Below the pieces are notes generated by a model. That model did not search any database. It worked only from the letters and a program-made list of their open reading frames with translations, and was not told where the DNA came from. This document shows positions 1 to 7,011 of a stretch of 8,232 nt of DNA, piece by piece (within the stretch, counting starts at the first letter, position 1; the number at the start of each line of letters is the position of its first letter). Made by a program: the position numbers and the translations under genes. The stretch spans positions 1-8,232 of the forward strand of contig OMSN01000059.1 in assembly GCA_900313765.1 (NCBI GenBank), read 5' to 3'. The DNA is from an uncultured Eubacteriales bacterium. Its GTDB lineage: Bacteria; Bacillota; Clostridia; Lachnospirales; Lachnospiraceae.

Positions 1-1146
1 CTGCTGGTACTGGACATCTCCCAGTCGACGTTCCTGTATGCGGTCTATCTTGCCATGTATACGCTGCCCCAGCTCGTCATGCCGGTGATCTTCGGAGCCG
101 TGCTGGACCGGTTCTCCCGCAGGAAAATGATCTACACGCTGGATTTTCTCTCCTCGGGACTGTACCTGATGATGGCAATCGTACTGGCAGGCGGATGGTT
201 TTCATTTCCCCTGTTTGCCGTATACTGCTTCGTGATCGGATCGATCCAGAGCATCTACATGGTCGCCTATGAGAGTTTCTATCCCCTGCTGATCACAGAG
301 GGATTCTTCCAGAAGGCCTACTCCATCGCAAGTGTGCTGGAGACCTTCACCGCGGTGATGGTGCCGGTCTCAGCATTTCTCTACGGAAAGATCGGCCTGG
401 CGCCTCTGCTCGCCGCCAATGCGGTCTGCTTCTTCCTGGCTGCCGTCATGGAGACGCAGATCCGGGCGAAGGAGCAGTACATAGAGAAGCAGCAAAACCG
501 CCTGGAAGAGAAGGTTCCCTACCGCAGGCAGATCTTCGCGGATATCCGTGACGGATTCGCCTATCTTGTGTCAGAGAAGGGTCTTCTGATCGTAGCGGTG
601 TATTTTGCGATCTCATCCGTCTGCGGCGGCACCTCCTGGACGCTGACACTTCCCTATTTCCGGAACACCTTTGAGCATGGAGAGTATATCTACATGCTGG
701 TCTGGGGAACCATGCTCGCGGCAAGGTCCCTGGGCGGACTGTTCCATTACAGATGGAGCATTCCCGCTGCCTGGAGGTACATGATCGCGCTTGTCGTGTA
801 TGTTGTGATCAATGTAAATGAAGGGATCTACCTGTTCTTCCCGATCCCGGTCATGATGGCGCTGTGTGCTGTGATCGGAGTCGGAGGCGTGACCACATAT
901 ACGATCCGTGTCTCCGCGACCCAGAGCTATGTGCCCGATGAGAATAAGGGCCGGTTTAACGGTGCCTTCAATGTACTCAACACCGCGGGACAGCTGCTGG
1001 GAGAACTCCTGGCGGGCGTGCTGGCCCTGTACATGAACGAGAGGATCATCCTGATGATTGTCATGCTGTCCGGCGCCGCATCCGCCCTCCTTCTGATCGG
1101 AGGCGGAAGAAGGTACGTCGAACCCATTTATAACCGTCAGGAATAA
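1..1146 (+). CDS. MFS transporter, 3' part (5' end outside window)
   Basis: The frame is open from base 1, so the true start lies upstream and the ATG at 55 is internal. 381 codons are visible. The protein is strongly hydrophobic with many membrane segments. The conserved MFS motif A (GAVLDRFSRRK, visible residues 32-42, nt 94-126) sits in the loop that follows TM2, so TM1 and roughly 40 N-terminal residues are probably missing. A charged cytoplasmic loop at about residues 150-185 (rich in E, K, R and Q) fits the long TM6-TM7 loop that separates the two six-helix halves. The end is a normal MFS tail closing with RQE. The family moves small solutes across the cytoplasmic membrane by proton coupling. 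The substrate cannot be told from this sequence; drug or sugar efflux are both possible. It converges on glmS with 5 bp between the stops. Confidence 0.9.
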   Translation: MLVLDISQSTFLYAVYLAMYTLPQLVMPVIFGAVLDRFSRRKMIYTLDFLSSGLYLMMAIVLAGGWFSFPLFAVYCFVIGSIQSIYMVAYESFYPLLITEGFFQKAYSIASVLETFTAVMVPVSAFLYGKIGLAPLLAANAVCFFLAAVMETQIRAKEQYIEKQQNRLEEKVPYRRQIFADIRDGFAYLVSEKGLLIVAVYFAISSVCGGTSWTLTLPYFRNTFEHGEYIYMLVWGTMLAARSLGGLFHYRWSIPAAWRYMIALVVYVVINVNEGIYLFFPIPVMMALCAVIGVGGVTTYTIRVSATQSYVPDENKGRFNGAFNVLNTAGQLLGELLAGVLALYMNERIILMIVMLSGAASALLLIGGGRRYVEPIYNRQE

Positions 1147-1157
1147 GACAGTTATTC
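1141..1157. repeat. 17-bp symmetrical stop-stop junction of converging genes
   Basis: GAATAA (1141-1146), GACAG, then TTATTC (1152-1157) form a perfect 6-bp inverted repeat. It consists of the last codon plus stop (GAA TAA) of the transporter and of glmS, read from opposite strands. The stem is short and AT-rich, with no U-tract, so I do not call it a terminator. No other spacer exists, so each transcript must end inside the neighbouring gene. Confidence 0.6.
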
Positions 1158-3020
1158 GACAGTAACGCTCTTTGCCAGGTTTCTCGGCTTGTCCACATCC
1201 AGTCCACGGGCGACGCCGCTGTAGTAGCCGAACAGCTGAAGCGGAACTACTGCCAGGCTGGCCATGAAGTGCGGATCTGCTTTCGGAACGTATACAGTAA
1301 AGTCTGCCGAATCCTCCACGCTGTAATTGCCATAACTGGTCAGAGCCATGAGATAGGCACCGCGAGCCTTGCACTCGGCCATATTGCTGACCGTCTTCTC
1401 GAACAGATCTTTCTGGGTCAGCACCCCGATCACCAGGATATTATCCTCGATCAGGCTGATGGTTCCGTGTTTCAGCTCACCGGCGGCATAGGCTTCGGAA
1501 TGGACGTAGCTGATCTCCTTGGCCTTGAGGCTTCCCTCCAGACTGATCGCATAGTCAAGGCCGCGGCCAATAAAGAAGATATCCCGGGCGTTTGAGTATT
1601 TTGACGCAAACCACTGAATGCGTTCTTTTTCCTCCAGGATGCGGGTGATCTTGTCCGGAAGAGAAGTCAGTTCCTGAATATAGTATTCATACGCTTCTTC
1701 ATCGATCCTTCCCAGCATGAAGGCAGTTTCGACCGCCAGACAGTAGATGGCGATGAGCTGGGATGAGTAGGCCTTGGTCGTGGCGACGGCGATCTCGGGA
1801 CCTGCATGGGTATAGAGCACATGGTCCGCCTCCCGGGCGATGGTCGAACCGACCACATTGACGATGGCCAGGGTGCGGATGCCCATATCCTTTCCCTTGC
1901 GCAGGGCAGCGAGGCTGTCTGCTGTCTCACCGGACTGGGAGATCACGATCAGAAGCTCCCGGTCATCCGACAGGACCTTCCGGTAGCGGTATTCTGAAGC
2001 CAGTTCTACCCGCACCGGGATCTGAGCCAGATCTTCCAGGATATACTGGGCAGCCATTCCCACATGCCATGCAGAGCCGCAGGCGACGATCCGGATCGAA
2101 GACACGGACCGAAGTGTTGTATCATCCAGACCTGTGTCGGCCAGGGAGATCTTTCCGTCGCAGAGCAGGCTTGCCAGAGTATCCCGGACGGCAGCCGGCT
2201 GCTCGTAGATCTCTTTGATCATAAAATGCTCGAAGCCATTCTTCTCAGCCGCTTTGGCATCCCAGGTGATCTCAGTTCGCTCCAGCTGAACCTCATCCCC
2301 GTTGAGATCGTAGAAATGAACCTCCCCGGGAAGAACCCGGGCGATCTGCAGGTTGCCGATGTAGTAGACACTGCGTGTATAGTTCAGGATCGCGGGAACA
2401 TCCGATGCAAGATAGGAGTTCTCCCCGCTGACCCCGATGATCATCGGCGCATCCTTGCGCGCGGCATAGATCTCACCCGGATGATCGCGGAACATCAGTG
2501 CCAGGGCATAGGTCCCGCGCACGCGAACCAGGGTGCGGTTGATGGCATCCACCGGTCCGATCTTGTATTTCCTGTAGTAGTAATCGATGAGCTTGACAAC
2601 AACCTCCGTGTCCGTCTCGCTGTAGAACTGATATCCGTGGCGGGAGAGCTTATCCCTCAGCTCCAGGTAGTTCTCGATGATCCCGTTGTGGACACCCACC
2701 ACTTCGGATTCCACCTGCCCGCAGGCAGATCCGGTACAGTTCCCGCTGACATGAGGATGGGCGTTGGTCTGGCTGGGTTCCCCGTGGGTGGCCCATCTGG
2801 TATGGCCGATCCCGCAGGTTCCGGCCAGCGACCGCCCGCTGTCTGTCTTCTCGATCAGGCTGCGGAGCTTGCCGGTGGATTTTACAACCTGGGCCAGTTC
2901 ACTGCCGTCCCGTATGGCAAGCCCGGCAGAATCATATCCTCTGTATTCCAGCCGTGCCAGCCCGTCCAGAAGGATGGGGGCAGCCTGCGATGTTCCTGTA
3001 TATCCAACGATTCCACACAT
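1152..3020 (-). CDS. glmS: glutamine--fructose-6-phosphate aminotransferase (isomerizing)
   Basis: GlmS makes glucosamine-6-phosphate and glutamate from fructose-6-phosphate and glutamine in the cytosol, the first step toward UDP-GlcNAc and peptidoglycan. The protein has 622 residues, slightly over the usual 600-610. The N-terminal class II glutaminase domain starts MCGIVGYTG, with Cys2 as the nucleophile once Met1 is removed. HTRWATHG (73-80), the HNG oxyanion loop (111-113) and ETD with Asp137 are in place. The two SIS sugar-isomerase domains follow: ACGSAWH (313-319) and SQSGET (360-365) in the first, and GRGLDYAISLEGSLKAKE in the second. The C-terminal tail DKPRNLAKSVTVE is the classic ending that closes the sugar site. 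A GAGGTG RBS sits 5 nt before the ATG. One oddity is a loop of about 10 extra residues near 92-106. It has its own promoter, downstream of the helicase gene. Confidence 0.97.
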   Translation of the reverse strand: MCGIVGYTGTSQAAPILLDGLARLEYRGYDSAGLAIRDGSELAQVVKSTGKLRSLIEKTDSGRSLAGTCGIGHTRWATHGEPSQTNAHPHVSGNCTGSACGQVESEVVGVHNGIIENYLELRDKLSRHGYQFYSETDTEVVVKLIDYYYRKYKIGPVDAINRTLVRVRGTYALALMFRDHPGEIYAARKDAPMIIGVSGENSYLASDVPAILNYTRSVYYIGNLQIARVLPGEVHFYDLNGDEVQLERTEITWDAKAAEKNGFEHFMIKEIYEQPAAVRDTLASLLCDGKISLADTGLDDTTLRSVSSIRIVACGSAWHVGMAAQYILEDLAQIPVRVELASEYRYRKVLSDDRELLIVISQSGETADSLAALRKGKDMGIRTLAIVNVVGSTIAREADHVLYTHAGPEIAVATTKAYSSQLIAIYCLAVETAFMLGRIDEEAYEYYIQELTSLPDKITRILEEKERIQWFASKYSNARDIFFIGRGLDYAISLEGSLKAKEISYVHSEAYAAGELKHGTISLIEDNILVIGVLTQKDLFEKTVSNMAECKARGAYLMALTSYGNYSVEDSADFTVYVPKADPHFMASLAVVPLQLFGYYSGVARGLDVDKPRNLAKSVTVE

Positions 3021-3023
3021 ATT

Positions 3024-3031
3024 CTCACCTC
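3024..3031 (-). promoter_or_regulatory. glmS ribosome binding site
   Basis: Minus strand GAGGTGAG, 5 nt after its GAGGTG core to the ATG at 3020. This supports MCGIV as the start, which the enzyme requires because Cys2 must become the N-terminal residue. Confidence 0.8.
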
Positions 3032-3034
3032 AAT

Positions 3035-3048
3035 GCCGAAGTTTCGGC
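3035..3048 (-). promoter_or_regulatory. small hairpin just before the glmS RBS
   Basis: GCCGAA-AC-TTCGGC is a perfect 6-bp inverted repeat; sterically it is a 4-5 bp stem with a 4-6 nt loop. It ends 3 nt before the RBS in the glmS leader. It could affect ribosome access, but no function is shown by the sequence. Confidence 0.5.
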
Positions 3049-3056
3049 TAATCAGA

Positions 3057-3093
3057 AAAGGCATCAGCAAGATCAGGTTCTGCTGACGCCTTT
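3057..3093 (-). terminator. hairpin with short U-tract: helicase-operon terminator or glmS leader attenuator
   Basis: Arms 3081-3093 and 3057-3069 pair over 13 bp with an 11-nt loop. The single irregular position is a G-U wobble only when read on the minus strand and would be A-C on the plus strand, which argues for a minus-strand RNA. Four U residues follow the 3' arm, then CUGAUU, so as an intrinsic terminator it is modest. It lies 58 nt after the helicase stop, so it can end that operon. It also lies downstream of the predicted glmS promoter, so it is within the first about 45 nt of the glmS mRNA. Confidence 0.6.
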
Positions 3094-3108
3094 GTCATAA
3101 GTAAGCTC

Positions 3109-3137
3109 ATTATAATGATCCGGCGGAGAGTTGTAAA
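3109..3137 (-). promoter_or_regulatory. glmS promoter (sigma-A type)
   Basis: On the minus strand, TTTACA (3137-3132) and TATAAT (3114-3109) are separated by exactly 17 bp, near the consensus for the housekeeping sigma factor. Transcription would start at about 3102, giving a leader of about 82 nt. The -35 box lies only 13 bp after the helicase stop codon. Confidence 0.8.
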
Positions 3138-3150
3138 GACCGGCTGTCGA

Positions 3151-5511
3151 TTACCCGGTCCATTCCAGGATACGCTGCTTCAGACCTTCGATATCCAGGA
3201 CCCCGAATGCGAAGCCCCTGCGCACCAGCTCACCCGGAAGGATATCGTCGTATTTGTCAAACACGGGAACCTCTTTTGGATAGAGCAGTTCCATGGGATC
3301 GATCCCGGCATCCATTTCCTCCCTGAGGATCCGGAAGAAGTCTTCCTCACCCACTCCCAGTGTGAACTGGCAGAAGTAGGGGCGCACGGAGTTGAAGCCT
3401 TTCAGCCCCAGGCGTTTTGCGCAGCGGATTCGAAGGAACCGCTCAAGGGCGAGGAACGAATAACTTCCCAGCCACGGGACCAGACAGTACATACTGCCTC
3501 CCAGGCACACCAGAGGACGGTACCCGAGTCCCGAGTGAAGCGCGTCCACCCGGGCAGTCATCAGCCTTGCCTGTGCATTTTTCAGAAGATACGGATAGCT
3601 GCAGGTCTCGATCAGGACCTTCCGCATCCGCTCCAGGATCTTCGTGTGGATATCGCCCGGTTCATCCCCGAAATAGGCAGGCACGCGGCCTTTGATCATG
3701 TGGCAGTAGACCTGATGATGGGTGCGGTCCACTTCCTCCACGACCCAGACATGCCCTGCGATGGCGATACGGTCCCCGATGGGGGGCGGCTTGACGATGG
3801 TCCCGATCTCCTGGGACTCGCAGCGGACACTGTATTCTTCATTTTCCTGGAAGACAGCGTAGAACTTGTAATTGTTCGTGATCCGCTCGCCTGCCAGGCC
3901 GACGATCAGTCCGTGCTCCTCCGTCACCTCTATGTGATCCTTCCCGATCAGGTCATTGAGGAGGATGCGGAAATCCTCCCGGGTGATGTTCTCAAACGGG
4001 GCAAGGGTCAGTACCCGGGATGCAAGTTCAGCCGGAGACATCTCGCCCCCGGACGCCAGGGTGCTCATGGTCTGATGGTAGAGCAGGCTGAAGGGGAGCC
4101 TTCCCTTGCGCGGAGGCTCGACCCAGCGCTCCTCCAGATAGAGCTGGATCAGCGCGATTCCCTGAAGAAGCGCCCACGGGATCTTGTCCGGCAGCAGGTC
4201 TCTGGCTTCCGCGTGCTCCTCCCGCATGACGAACCACATCTCGCAGGGCTCGCCGCGTCTCCCGGTTCTTCCCATTCTCTGGAGAAATGCAGATACGGTG
4301 AAGGGAGCATTGATCTGAAAGGCCCGCTCCAGCTTGCCGATGTCGATGCCCAGTTCCAGGGTGGCAGTGGTGCAGGTGGTCAGTGCGGAATCCTCATCGC
4401 GCATCTCATCTTCGGCAGTCTCGCGGAATGCGTTGGACAGATTGCCATGGTGGATCAGGAAGCGGTCCGGCTCGTGATTGTATTCACAGTAAGCCCGGAG
4501 CGTGGTCGTGACTTCTTCGCACTCCTCCCTGGAATTGCTGAAGACCAGGCATTTCCGTCCGCGGGTATGCTCGAAGATATATCCCATGCCGGGATCTGCC
4601 GTGAGCGGTGCCTTGTCCGTAGGCTGGGCAGAGGACCGCGACAGACCTAATATGGCGACATCCGCGGGAGAGGAAGCAGCGGCTCCATCCTCCGCGCCTG
4701 TTGCGGCGGGCGGTTTGGAGGTCCCGATGGCAGGGCGCATGGCCGCGGACGGAACGCCGCCTGACCAGGCGCTCTTCTCCGGGTTTTCTATGATGTCGCT
4801 GGCCTGGGGGGCTGCATTGAAGAAATGCTCCATGGACAGTCTCCACCGCATCCCTTTGGCCTGCACATCCGGGATCACGGTTCCCCTTCCGGACCCGGCA
4901 GCCAGGAACCTTCCGGCCTCCTTCGGATCACCGATGGTCGCAGAGAGCCCGATGCGCCGGGGATTGGCCCCCGACAACCGGCACAGGCGCTGGATCAGGC
5001 ACATGCACTGTCCGCCGCGGTCACCCCGCAGCAGGGAGTGGATCTCGTCCACCACCACATAACGAAGGTCTCCGAACAGCTTCGGGATCTCGCTGTGCTT
5101 ATGCATCAGAAGAGCTTCCAGAGATTCCGGCGTGATCTGCAGGATCCCGGACGGATGTTTCAGGAGCTTCTTCTTATGGGAGGAGGAGACATCCCCGTGC
5201 CAGTGCCAGACCGGTATGTGTCCCTCCTCGCACAGGTCATTGAGACGGATGAACTGGTCATTGATCAGAGCCTTCAGGGGAGCAATATACAGGCAGCCTA
5301 CGGAAGCGGGCGGGTTCTCGGTAAACTCCGTAAGGATCGGGAAGAAGGCAGCTTCCGTCTTGCCGGAAGCCGTGGATGCGCACAGAAGGACATTCTGGTC
5401 GCTGTTGAAGATCGCGTCTCCCGCGGCGACCTGGATCGCACGCAGATCCTCCCAGCCGCTGCGGTAGATAAAGTCCTGTATAAAGTCAGAATAACGGGAA
5501 AAGATATCCAT
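3151..5511 (-). CDS. Lhr/BrxHI-like DEIH-box superfamily 2 helicase
   Basis: A 786-residue ATP-driven DNA or RNA translocase, probably cytosolic. Helicase motifs in order: Q27, Walker A STASGKT (46-52), motif Ia APLKAL (77-82), motif Ib TPESLEALL (127-135), motif II DEIH (155-158), motif III SAT (190-192), motif IV CLVFSNSREE (321-330), motif V ATLELGIDIG (383-392) and motif VI QRMGRTGRRG (411-420). A winged-helix region follows (about 445-530, with EPP near 465 and a TREDF helix at 510-514), then a beta-barrel-like part (about 545-615, AGHVWVVEEVD) resembling Lhr-type helicases, then about 165 less familiar residues. Residues 233-305 are an Ala/Ser/Pro/Gly-rich insertion between the two RecA domains. 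The RBS AGGAG lies 7-8 nt before the ATG. The ATPase gene ends 17 bp upstream, so the two are surely co-transcribed. The pairing recalls BrxHI with BrxD in type 2 BREX, but the substrate and role here are unknown. Confidence 0.9.
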   Translation of the reverse strand: MDIFSRYSDFIQDFIYRSGWEDLRAIQVAAGDAIFNSDQNVLLCASTASGKTEAAFFPILTEFTENPPASVGCLYIAPLKALINDQFIRLNDLCEEGHIPVWHWHGDVSSSHKKKLLKHPSGILQITPESLEALLMHKHSEIPKLFGDLRYVVVDEIHSLLRGDRGGQCMCLIQRLCRLSGANPRRIGLSATIGDPKEAGRFLAAGSGRGTVIPDVQAKGMRWRLSMEHFFNAAPQASDIIENPEKSAWSGGVPSAAMRPAIGTSKPPAATGAEDGAAASSPADVAILGLSRSSAQPTDKAPLTADPGMGYIFEHTRGRKCLVFSNSREECEEVTTTLRAYCEYNHEPDRFLIHHGNLSNAFRETAEDEMRDEDSALTTCTTATLELGIDIGKLERAFQINAPFTVSAFLQRMGRTGRRGEPCEMWFVMREEHAEARDLLPDKIPWALLQGIALIQLYLEERWVEPPRKGRLPFSLLYHQTMSTLASGGEMSPAELASRVLTLAPFENITREDFRILLNDLIGKDHIEVTEEHGLIVGLAGERITNNYKFYAVFQENEEYSVRCESQEIGTIVKPPPIGDRIAIAGHVWVVEEVDRTHHQVYCHMIKGRVPAYFGDEPGDIHTKILERMRKVLIETCSYPYLLKNAQARLMTARVDALHSGLGYRPLVCLGGSMYCLVPWLGSYSFLALERFLRIRCAKRLGLKGFNSVRPYFCQFTLGVGEEDFFRILREEMDAGIDPMELLYPKEVPVFDKYDDILPGELVRRGFAFGVLDIEGLKQRILEWTG

Positions 5512-5528
5512 GGAACACTCCTGTACGG

Positions 5529-6872
5529 TTACAGGATGAAGTCGGCATATTCTTCATCCATGATCTCATCACTGACCGCCTCGCTCTTTGCGTAGGAGAA
5601 TTCATCCGAGCCAAGAAGCTGAGCCACATGTTTTGCAGGATCCTGATACAGGATATCCAGCAGTTCGATAAAGTCCCGGATCACCTCACGGGGCGTGATA
5701 TGGGAATCGGCCCCGATGCGTCCGTACTCGATCCGGATAAAGGTGACCAGATCCTGGGTGGTGACGGCCCGCCGGTATCCATACAGGTCTGCATGCATAT
5801 CCGCAAGCTTCTCGCAGAGCACCATCATCTCTTCCGAAGTCAGGGCTTCCAGGCGGATGACAGGTGCCAGCAGGTCACGGGAACCCTCCCGTGAGAACTT
5901 GCCTTCGGCAAGGCGTGAGCGCAGGGCCTCATAGCTGTAGATCCCCCTTCTGGTATCCTCCACACACTGCGGCGTTCCGCTCATGAGGATGCCCAGATAC
6001 TGCGCCTTTCCCTGAAGGGTATCATTGTACATCGTCAGGATCTTCTCATAGTTGTTGTTCCGGGTGATGGACTGGGGGATCTTGTAGATGTTCACCAGCT
6101 CATCGATGAAGATCAGCAGGCCATTGTATCCGGCCAGGCGGAAGAACATGGCGAACAGTTTCAGATAATCGTACCAGTCATCATCGGTGATGATCACATT
6201 GACGCCCAGCTCCTGACGCGCTTCGGTCTTGGTTCCGTATTCGCCCCGAAACCACTTGATGACCCTGCCTCTCATCTCATCGTCATCGGCAAGGAAAGCG
6301 CGGTAGTAGAGCGTGATCAGCCGGGCGAAATCAAAACCGTGCACCATCTGGCTCAGGGAGGAAATGATCTCGCGGATCTTCTTCTCCACCTCGCCATGGA
6401 AGGCAGGCGAACCCATGTCCAGACCGGTCTGCGTCATGACGTCGGACCGCACGGCATCGATCCAGCGGTCCAGGACCAGTGTCAGGGCTCCGCCCTCCGG
6501 CCGGGTTCTGGTGGCAAGGTTCGAGATCAGTTCACGGTACGTGGCAAGTCCCTGGCCGCGGGTGCCCTGAAGGCGTCTCTCGGGAGAGAGGTCAGCGTCC
6601 ATGACCACGAAGCCCCGGTCCATCACATTGTTGCGGATCGTCTGGAGCAGGAAACTCTTGCCGCTGCCGTAGCGTCCGACGATAAAGCGGAAGGAAGCCC
6701 CGCCCTCCCCGATGATCTCCACATCGCGGAGCAGAGCCTCGATCTCGCTGGCACGGCCAACGGTAATGTACGGAAGCCCGACCCTGGGGACAACGCCCCC
6801 CTTCAGCGAGCTGATGACCGCCTGCGCGATCCTCCTGGGACATTTGCGGTTCGTCTGCATAACATCTGGCAT
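5529..6872 (-). CDS. BrxD/DUF2791-like P-loop ATPase
   Basis: A 447-residue AAA-type ATPase, first gene of the operon. Walker A is GRYGSGKS (66-73), and Walker B is LLIFIDEL (252-259), with Asp257 binding Mg and Glu258 as likely catalytic base. SGTPQ (298-302) after the following strand looks like a sensor-type element, and RSRL (318-321) supplies possible arginine fingers. The start region PRRIAQAVISSLKGGVVP and the GR..E (39-43) before the P-loop match my memory of the DUF2791 family, named BrxD in BREX systems. No membrane segments or signal peptide are present. The C-terminus (423-447) is acidic and ends DFIL. The ATG at 6872 is chosen because AGGAGA lies 8 nt upstream; the in-frame ATG at 6860 has no such site. 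By family analogy it probably partners or loads the helicase encoded next. The specific biological role is not shown. Confidence 0.85.
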   Translation of the reverse strand: MPDVMQTNRKCPRRIAQAVISSLKGGVVPRVGLPYITVGRASEIEALLRDVEIIGEGGASFRFIVGRYGSGKSFLLQTIRNNVMDRGFVVMDADLSPERRLQGTRGQGLATYRELISNLATRTRPEGGALTLVLDRWIDAVRSDVMTQTGLDMGSPAFHGEVEKKIREIISSLSQMVHGFDFARLITLYYRAFLADDDEMRGRVIKWFRGEYGTKTEARQELGVNVIITDDDWYDYLKLFAMFFRLAGYNGLLIFIDELVNIYKIPQSITRNNNYEKILTMYNDTLQGKAQYLGILMSGTPQCVEDTRRGIYSYEALRSRLAEGKFSREGSRDLLAPVIRLEALTSEEMMVLCEKLADMHADLYGYRRAVTTQDLVTFIRIEYGRIGADSHITPREVIRDFIELLDILYQDPAKHVAQLLGSDEFSYAKSEAVSDEIMDEEYADFIL

Positions 6873-6925
6873 GTGGAAACTCTCCTGACAATTCTGGACA
6901 ACACTGGGATAAATGAGTATCTGCT

Positions 6926-6934
6926 ATTATACCA
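6926..6934 (-). promoter_or_regulatory. extended -10 promoter of the ATPase-helicase operon
   Basis: Minus strand TGGTATAAT is a perfect -10 hexamer with the TGn extension. No good -35 hexamer stands at 16-18 bp (GAACAA at 17). Start of transcription is expected near 6919, giving a leader of about 47 nt. The region before it is AT-rich. Confidence 0.7.
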
Positions 6935-7002
6935 TACTTTTCGAATATTTGTTCGGGTATCTTTGAAAAATGATCCCTTTTATATACGTTGTCCGAAAAT
7001 TC

Positions 7003-7011
7003 TGGTATACT
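7003..7011 (+). promoter_or_regulatory. extended -10 promoter of udp-cdd
   Basis: TGGTATACT on the plus strand, a TGn plus near-consensus -10 box. No clear -35 hexamer is present at normal spacing. Transcription would start near 7018, giving a leader of about 80 nt before the udp ATG. Confidence 0.65.

Noticed and set aside
1081..1107. Strong GC hairpin as terminator for glmS
   Set aside because: The stem (TCCGC-CTCC with GGAG-GCGGA, one bulge) is within transporter coding sequence and has no U-run on either strand.
2064..3086. Plus-strand open frame (340 codons) opposite glmS
   Set aside because: Antisense to a fully conserved glmS, no RBS and no protein-like pattern.
3021..3150. glmS ribozyme/riboswitch
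   Set aside because: Only 130 bp are available, the predicted leader is about 82 nt, and I see neither the conserved core nor the cleavage-site region of the ribozyme.
3115..4650. Long plus-strand open frame (511 codons) opposite the helicase gene
   Set aside because: It has no RBS, its product is rich in Asp, His, Gln and Pro without any recognisable motif, and it is exactly antisense to a gene with intact helicase motifs. It is a by-product of GC-rich codon use.
3151..6872. A complete BREX system
   Set aside because: Only the BrxD-like and BrxHI-like genes are present. No PglZ, PglX methyltransferase, BrxC/PglY, PglW or BrxA/B is encoded within the window.
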